From: Hippopus hippopus
Lineage: Eukaryota; Mollusca; Bivalvia; Cardiida; Cardiidae
Assembly (NCBI GenBank): GCA_946811185.2
Contig: OX328109.1
Location: 5,828,001 to 5,892,000 of the forward strand
Reading direction: 5' to 3'
Length of the DNA: 64,000 bases
Of this stretch, positions 60,892 through 64,000 are shown one piece after another; positions within the stretch are counted from its first letter, which is position 1; each line of letters begins with the position of its first letter. The notes beneath the pieces were generated by a model. The model worked only from the letters and a program-made list of their open reading frames with translations, was not told the origin of the DNA and made no database searches. The position numbers were made by a program, and so were the translations under genes.

Positions 60892-61454
60892 TGTCTTCTG
60901 CTTTCTCCCGCGTCTGTGTAGATGTCGCAAAAACCGAAGCGAAAACCGATCAGTCAAACGTTGTTGATGACTTACATGAAATTTAATGAAAAGCGTAAAG
61001 TAATCCGAAACGTATGTTTTATTGATTTTTTTTCTCTCAAAAATTTACTTTCCTTCGCGTTTTATATATAGATATTTTCTGTAGGTCAGTGCCCCTCCAC
61101 TTCGTGCAAACGAATAAATTCAAACTTGTGAAATTTAGAACTTAATGCACTTAAAGACAACCCCGAAGCTGGAATGCCATACTTGTCACGTGATCATTTA
61201 AAATTAGAAACTAATGACACTTTCAAAATTCAGTGAAATATACATAATTATGAAGTTCTTGAAAGACAGTTTACAGATTGACAGTTACAGATTGACAGTT
61301 ACAGATTGTTTTTCAGGGGTTTCAATACACCTTTTTTATTGTCAAATAACGAATTTGACAAACGAAGGTGTCACTGGTTTGAATAAAGACCGCTATGTCG
61401 CCCGGAGCCCTGAACAGACCCCAAAGCTTTAAGGGCAGACCTTCTCAATTCTTT
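60892..61454 (-). promoter_or_regulatory. 5' flank of the Kir gene
   Basis: The Kir start codon is at 60,891-60,889. Upstream sequence includes a short triplication of ACAGATTGACAGTT (about 61,271-61,305). No TATA box or first-exon border can be fixed. Confidence 0.35.
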
Positions 61455-61880
61455 AGTAAGCGATAAAACTTTGCACTCGACCAAATTGAGAGCGTTTGCA
61501 GACGACAGATTAAAAGTAGCTCAAACGACCATGTTTTTTGATCATGTAGAAAACATTGTAGGAAAAGAGAAAATGTTGGTTTACCCGCATTTCCCCTGGT
61601 TAACCAGCAATTCTTCTTTTTCCCACAATGTTTTCAAAAGCCTTCTCTTTCGCGGTTTTAAGACTTGCGATTGTGTGGTAAAGGGTACCATATTTCTTTT
61701 GTTTTTAATTCTTTTAAAAACGACAAACTTGTAGACTTGTCGAATACGAAACCACTTGCAGTCGACAAATTAAAGCGGAGCTTATGATGGGATTTTCTCC
61801 TTTTCACACGATGTTTTCAAAAGCTTACCACCTCGGGTCGTCAAAAACAATCTCTAGATTATCTGATAAAAGATTAATTC
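61455..61880 (+). repeat. Two MITE-A copies
   Basis: The first (61,455-61,690) has an enlarged loop (TTTACCCGCATTTCCCCTGG inserted at the centre). The second (61,715-61,880) has lost its left core arm. Confidence 0.7.
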
Positions 61881-62728
61881 AAAGACTGCGAAGTAAACGA
61901 AACTAAATTTTCTGCAGACAAGATCCGAGTACATGTATACACAGCGAAAATTTCGATGCTTTTTATTTCTTTTAACAGAATATCATAATCTCTCAAAATA
62001 TCATAATCTCTCACAATATACATCAATGATTAATCTGCACGTTCTTTACTGTCTGATCTTTATCTAACATGTTACGTGTTTTGAGATACAGGACTTAACA
62101 TCATCAAGTTCTAAAAGATTATTCTTCTGCATTATAAAACACACAGCTGAGAGACGTATCGATGTTCGCCATCAATAATCATTACCAATCTATTACAATT
62201 TAACATTTCAAAAAAACTTGTATAATGTATTCTGAAGTCGATTAAAACTGAATAAATTGTCTGAATAGTTATTGATACGCAGTGTAGATTTTCTTTTTAA
62301 AGACATGTTATACAAGCAAAAATGTAAGGCAACGTTGCTTATTTAACAATTTCCTCTTTTTTCTATTACAAAAAAAGAACTAATCATAACTGTTTTTGTG
62401 AATGAAGCAGTTAAAGTTGTTATGATATCATAACTTTACTCATGAACTCTTACGAGTGGATAATAATAATTACAAGAAGAAGAGGAGAGAGAATGAAATG
62501 AAGACAGACAAAGAGAGACACAGAGAGGGAGATGATAACCACATTGTCAGTGTAAAGATTTTGGGGAAAAAATTGACAAGTTCGCTATTTCTAATTTAGG
62601 CAATTTCTACGTTGCCATGTAAAACATTCATGAAACAATCTGATACACAACATAAATGGCAAGGAATGTTTGTTTCTAGATTTGTATAGTGTTTTATACC
62701 ACTTTCAAAAGTGTTTCAGTCATATCAC
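61881..62728. other. Gene-free host DNA
   Basis: A MITE-B arm remnant (TCTGCACGTTCTTTACTGTC, about 62,034-62,055) and a purine-rich tract (62,470-62,535) were seen. No gene. Confidence 0.4.
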
Positions 62729-62870
62729 GGTGACAGCTAGCCTGGGTTCTAGCCCGATCATTTTTTCTTTTTGTAGTATTCGGACTTTACTTTGTCATTT
62801 TTGACAAATTAACGTCCAAATATAAAGAGCAAAAAATGATTGGACTGGAACCTAGGCTAGGTGACAGCTT
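62729..62870. repeat. Inverted repeat pair
   Basis: GTGACAGCTAGCCTGGGTTC at 62,731 is mirrored by GAACCTAGGCTAGGTGACAG at about 62,848. The spacer is 55 bp. The arms also match SINE tail sequence just upstream (TTTCAGTCATATCACGGTG). Confidence 0.65.
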
Positions 62871-63888
62871 ACTTACTATATATTCTCTGAGTTTAAAAAG
62901 AACTGAGATGGGAGCTTTGCAGAGTCTTGCCGTACAGCACCCCGACATGACTTGTATGGCACAACAAATATGCACTGATAATTTGTATATACCACAAGGA
63001 GTTCCATCCGCTACCCCATCATATGGGTCCGGCGTGTTTCGGTACTGAAGGTGTATGATTTGCAATCGGTAAGCCCCGAGTTCGATTCAAAGAATAAATT
63101 GCAATTTGAGATTAGCCAAATTATTTATTCTGTGAGGTCTTGCAGAACTATCTGTGGGCACATCTATGGCACCAATATAAGAGTTCCTATCGATACCCTA
63201 GGACGCTTATTCACAGCATAGCTAATGAATATGGTGGGGAATAATCATTCCTAGTACAAATAGGTATTTTTACATCTTCTTAACCATTTCCCTGTGACTG
63301 ATAAGTTTATGTCTACATATGTTTTCAGATTTGTACATTTTTGGGAGCAAATACTCTTTTTTCAACGATGATTTGGATTAACGTCTAATTTTAAAAAATG
63401 TATCTAATTTAAAATTTCACTTTTCAACAATATGCAAATAGTGAGGAAAAAGGCAATTCTAGCGAGGTTTCTTGCTTTATGGACCACAGAAGAAGTTTCA
63501 CTATTCATATTCAAATACCTCTTACGCCATCTGTTTTCTTTAACAAAAAGATATTTCTTGTTTTCAATATGCTGTGATGGAACGGCTTCTTGGAAAATTA
63601 ATGTGTTATTACGAAGTATTGTTATTACATCCTCGGACTGCATGTTGTTTTGAGTTTCAAGTTAGCTTTATATATTTAGGCTAGGCCCTGGGTTTTCATG
63701 GTGAGAAATATGGAATATAGGCTAAAATGGCATATTTTGTCATTTTCATTCCCTACCGGCATGCAGCTTGACTGTGTTAGTCAGTATAGTCACCATAGTC
63801 ACTATTTCATAAGTTGAACATGATTTATTAATAAATACTTAAGGGTTAGAATTATAATGCTGCATTTAAGTGCTCTTTGTCATTTCAG
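62871..63888. other. Host DNA without recognised gene
   Basis: No convincing gene was found. Three short frames of 70-80 codons (62,836-63,048 plus, 62,787-63,065 minus, 63,404-63,643 minus) lack domain or splice support. Confidence 0.35.
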
Positions 63889-64000
63889 ACTGATTCTATA
63901 GACTTTGGACAGCAGAAGTTTTGTTCGGAGTGTTATCGGCAGAGACGAATTAAGCCCAAGACCGTGTTACGGCGTCAAATAGTATTAAACTTCAAAGAAA
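63889..64000 (+). CDS. Probable internal coding exon at the window edge
   Basis: A good acceptor (TTTGTCATTTCAG, ending 63,888) is followed by 37 open codons to the window end, reading TDSIDFGQQKFCSECYRQRR and on in one frame. The Cys-x2-Cys and basic run suggest a zinc-binding or nucleic-acid-associated protein. I do not recognise it. The window cuts the exon, so length and product are unknown. Confidence 0.45.

Noticed and set aside
15771..61734. Many small frames across GGAGAAAATGCTGG...CCAGCATTTTCTCC, and a CRISPR-like array
   Set aside because: The palindromes are dispersed transposable elements in both orientations, not regularly spaced direct repeats with unique spacers, and the frames simply read through the hairpin.

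Overview
The window is animal nuclear DNA, most likely from a bivalve mollusc. Two host genes are metazoan: SGF29, with nine exons, and an inward-rectifier K+ channel, with three. tRNA-derived SINEs resemble those widespread in molluscs, and several short palindromic element families recur dozens of times. The bivalve call is an inference from repeat style and gene content, not from a search.

Region 1 (about 1-11,200) is unlike the rest. It is a compact, intron-less block of viral genes, read as the right-hand part of an integrated polinton/adintovirus-like double-stranded DNA virus whose left end lies outside the window. Two genes point left: an unknown acidic protein and a TATA-binding-protein homologue. 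The others point right: a protein-X-like hydrophobic core protein, a dUTPase-fold protein, a partly duplicated membrane protein, a conserved structural-type protein, a pVI-like amphipathic protein, the double-jelly-roll major capsid protein, a SAP/NUMOD-like DNA-binding protein and a 1294-residue protein-primed family B DNA polymerase. All but one copy of a tandem duplication are open. No integrase, packaging ATPase or stand-alone protease is visible in this part. Nearly every gene begins with an A/T-rich TATA-like box that runs directly into the start codon. Together with the encoded TBP homologue, this suggests a self-contained late transcription system, which is the most interesting signal here.

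Region 2 (about 11,200-27,900) holds a minisatellite next to the viral block, then gene-poor host DNA. It contains a SINE, a structurally complete mariner transposon with an intact transposase and TA target duplication, foldback elements and many short palindromic elements.

Region 3 (about 27,900-42,000) has a single-exon rhodopsin-class GPCR (27,984-29,315, +), two exons of a small secreted cysteine-rich protein (37,340-37,832, -) and dense repeats.

Region 4 (42,271-52,405, +) is a complete SGF29 gene. Its introns are packed with SINEs and palindromic elements. Region 5 (56,651-60,891, -) is a complete Kir channel gene. A probable coding exon of another gene runs off the right edge at 63,889-64,000.

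Repeat families named here: MITE-A (about 230 bp, TTAA ends, 29-bp perfect central hairpin containing GGGAAAAGGAGAAAATGCTG); MITE-B (about 205-215 bp, TTAACCCT...AGGGTTAA ends, core GATCAGACTGCAC); MITE-C (about 265 bp, ends GAGCCATGCTCTG / CAGAGCATGGCTC, core CAGCCTGCGCAG); MITE-D (nested in MITE-C); foldback-E; repeat-F (about 345 bp); and foldback-G.
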